NCBI GenBank assembly: GCA_029860345.1
Contig: JAOUBJ010000016.1
Span: 62,001 to 126,000 of the forward strand
Length of the DNA stretch: 64,000 nucleotides
Direction of reading: 5' to 3'
DNA from: Candidatus Zixiibacteriota bacterium
GTDB taxonomy: Bacteria > Zixibacteria > MSB-5A5 > GN15 > FEB-12
This document shows positions 63,226 to 64,000 of the stretch, piece by piece. The notes under the pieces were generated by a model, which worked only from the letters and a program-made list of their open reading frames with translations, made no database searches and had not been told where the DNA came from. How positions within the stretch are numbered: the first letter of the stretch is position 1; each line of letters begins with the position of its first letter. The translations under genes were made by a program, and so were the position numbers.

Positions 63226-63257
63226 AGCGGAGTAGGTTTTTCCTTCTCCGCTTTTTG
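63226..63257 (+). terminator. Terminator of the CHAT-subtilase operon
   Basis: AGCGGAG-(loop)-CTCCGCT followed by TTTTTG, 31 bases after the subtilase stop. Confidence 0.9.
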
Positions 63258-63310
63258 TGTGGGATTGACAGTGCGCATTTGTCCTCCCGGCGGGTCACAG
63301 TACAAAACGA

Positions 63311-63351
63311 GTAGGCCGCCTCAAACCTTGTTTGGGGCGGAAACCTCCTAC
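63311..63351. repeat. Dispersed hairpin, second copy, overlapping a gene end
   Basis: CCGCCTCAAAC-CTT-GTTTGGGGCGG (63316-63340), with an outer GTAGG/CCTAC pair. The copy at 28671-28695 keeps the CTT loop and a G-U pair at the same step, with compensating changes in the stem. Both copies lie on the downstream side of a minus-strand gene; here the gene's stop lies inside the element, so it may end transcription. Confidence 0.65.
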
Positions 63352-64000
63352 GCCTTCAATCGCTTGGCGATTTCAGTGTTCATCAGCCAGCCCAACATCG
63401 GCTCATCCGGCTTGCCGCTTTGAGTCACGAACACGTCCTGACAATTTGGAACGGCGTCCATCGCATTCTTGGCGTCATCGATTGTGTGGTCAATCGACAC
63501 AAAGGCCAGAGAATTCTCGACCATCGCCCGCATGTTATTGAACTCCAGGAAGTCCGTCAGTGACTTTTTGAGCACTTGGTCGGCGGTCGAAGCACCCTTG
63601 TCAACTCGTGAAATGAACTTGAACAAGAGGCTTTGATGCACAATGTACTTCACCGCATCGTTTTCGAGTATAGGGATCCGTGTCACCACCCCCGCAAACA
63701 AATCGTTCAGTTTTCTGAGCGGCAGAACATCTTCGTTCTCGTCTTGTGTGAGGTGCAGTGCCGTAATCGATTTTGTCGGCAGCATCAGGTCACTGACGTC
63801 TTGCACATCACCCAGTTTATTGGCTCTCTCAGCATCACCTTTGTCATCGGACGTTTTGAAGAGAGCTTCAAACACTTCGCGAAGTTTGTCCGCCGCCTTT
63901 TTGGAGAACATGCCCGCCAGTCCGGACAAGGCTCCGACACCATACGGGCTCATGTTGGGGTCGTCCGAACCCATGGTAGTTAAGAGTATTCCGCCACGCA
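63348..64000 (-). CDS. Hypothetical protein with CBS-like C-terminus, partial
   Basis: The frame is open to the right edge of the window: residues RGGILLTTMGSDDPNM precede the apparent ATG at 63974, so the start is outside. Then GALSGLAGMFSKKAADKLREVFEALFKT, a helical segment, and a C-terminal CBS-like region (SLAFVSIDHTIDDAKNAMDAVPNCQDVFVTQSG, GWLMNTEIAKRL). The GGxLLTTMGSDDPNM stretch may be the end of a hydrophobic or membrane part. No family named. The stop lies inside the hairpin repeat. Confidence 0.6.
   Translation of the reverse strand, partial: RGGILLTTMGSDDPNMSPYGVGALSGLAGMFSKKAADKLREVFEALFKTSDDKGDAERANKLGDVQDVSDLMLPTKSITALHLTQDENEDVLPLRKLNDLFAGVVTRIPILENDAVKYIVHQSLLFKFISRVDKGASTADQVLKKSLTDFLEFNNMRAMVENSLAFVSIDHTIDDAKNAMDAVPNCQDVFVTQSGKPDEPMLGWLMNTEIAKRLKA

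Overview
The window most resembles candidate phylum Zixibacteria (FCB group) or a close relative. The basis is a recognisable secretome: dockerin-like tails built on the motif DIADLVYLVDYMF, thrombospondin type 3 Asp-rich repeats, FG-GAP repeats and 'NVGIGTSSP' tail-fibre-like proteins. Multihaem cytochromes and ECF sigma/CHAT operons fit the same picture. The assignment is from memory of protein families; no search was run.

Layout. (1) 1-7662: end of an Hmc/Hyb-like membrane electron-transfer operon (Fe-S subunit, NrfD/HybB, 47-aa HmcD-like peptide, 13-haem cytochrome c, a 27-aa peptide, GcvH-like protein, Cys-rich mini-protein). It is followed by a haem-motif sensor kinase, a sigma-54 response regulator and an archaemetzincin. 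(2) 7663-16512: IS481-like scar that decapitated a membrane gene, an alanine dehydrogenase/PNT relative, four separate RRM RNA-binding genes, a NarL-type regulator, a lone ATP-cone, an ECF sigma factor and a B12-radical SAM enzyme. (3) 16924-23960: NDH-2, then a compact minus-strand operon joined by 4-base overlaps (ATP-grasp ligase fused to a degenerate M20 domain, cytoplasmic GGT, N-formylglutamate amidohydrolase family, protein kinase-like). (4) 24173-27660: tRNA-Asp island with a serine-recombinase remnant, tRNA-like 3' copy, GIY-YIG gene, metallophosphoesterase and HNH nuclease, followed by tRNA-Val. (5) 27862-35623: small membrane protein, methyltransferase, repeat elements, a large secreted protein, NfeD/SPFH pair and a TPR-glycosyltransferase. 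(6) 35742-37541: tRNA-fMet followed by a GIY-YIG gene and a copy of the tRNA 3' half, then a third tRNA-like 3' end. (7) 37.3-45.9 kb: a 1134-aa FG-GAP/TSP3/dockerin protein, three copies of a structured ~100-base repeat, small genes, a BBE-type oxidase and a broken head-to-head junction of a sigma-54 activator with cysK. (8) 46-54.7 kb: M64 peptidase and partner, a kinase-aminotransferase fusion, a lipoprotein group. (9) 55.2-63.2 kb: ECF sigma, zinc-finger anti-sigma-like, TPR-CHAT protease and subtilase operon headed by three 20-bp tandem repeats; then the end of a further gene.

The most promising systems are: (a) two independent tRNA loci with the same architecture (tRNA, co-directional GIY-YIG gene, perfect short hairpin, duplicated tRNA T-arm/acceptor half), suggesting a tRNA-targeting mobile element; (b) the ECF-zinc finger-TPR-CHAT-subtilase operon, a possible proteolytic signalling cascade; (c) the ATP-grasp/M20-GGT-formylglutamate amidohydrolase-kinase operon, a possible small-peptide or gamma-glutamyl pathway; and (d) a three-copy structured repeat that may encode an RNA.
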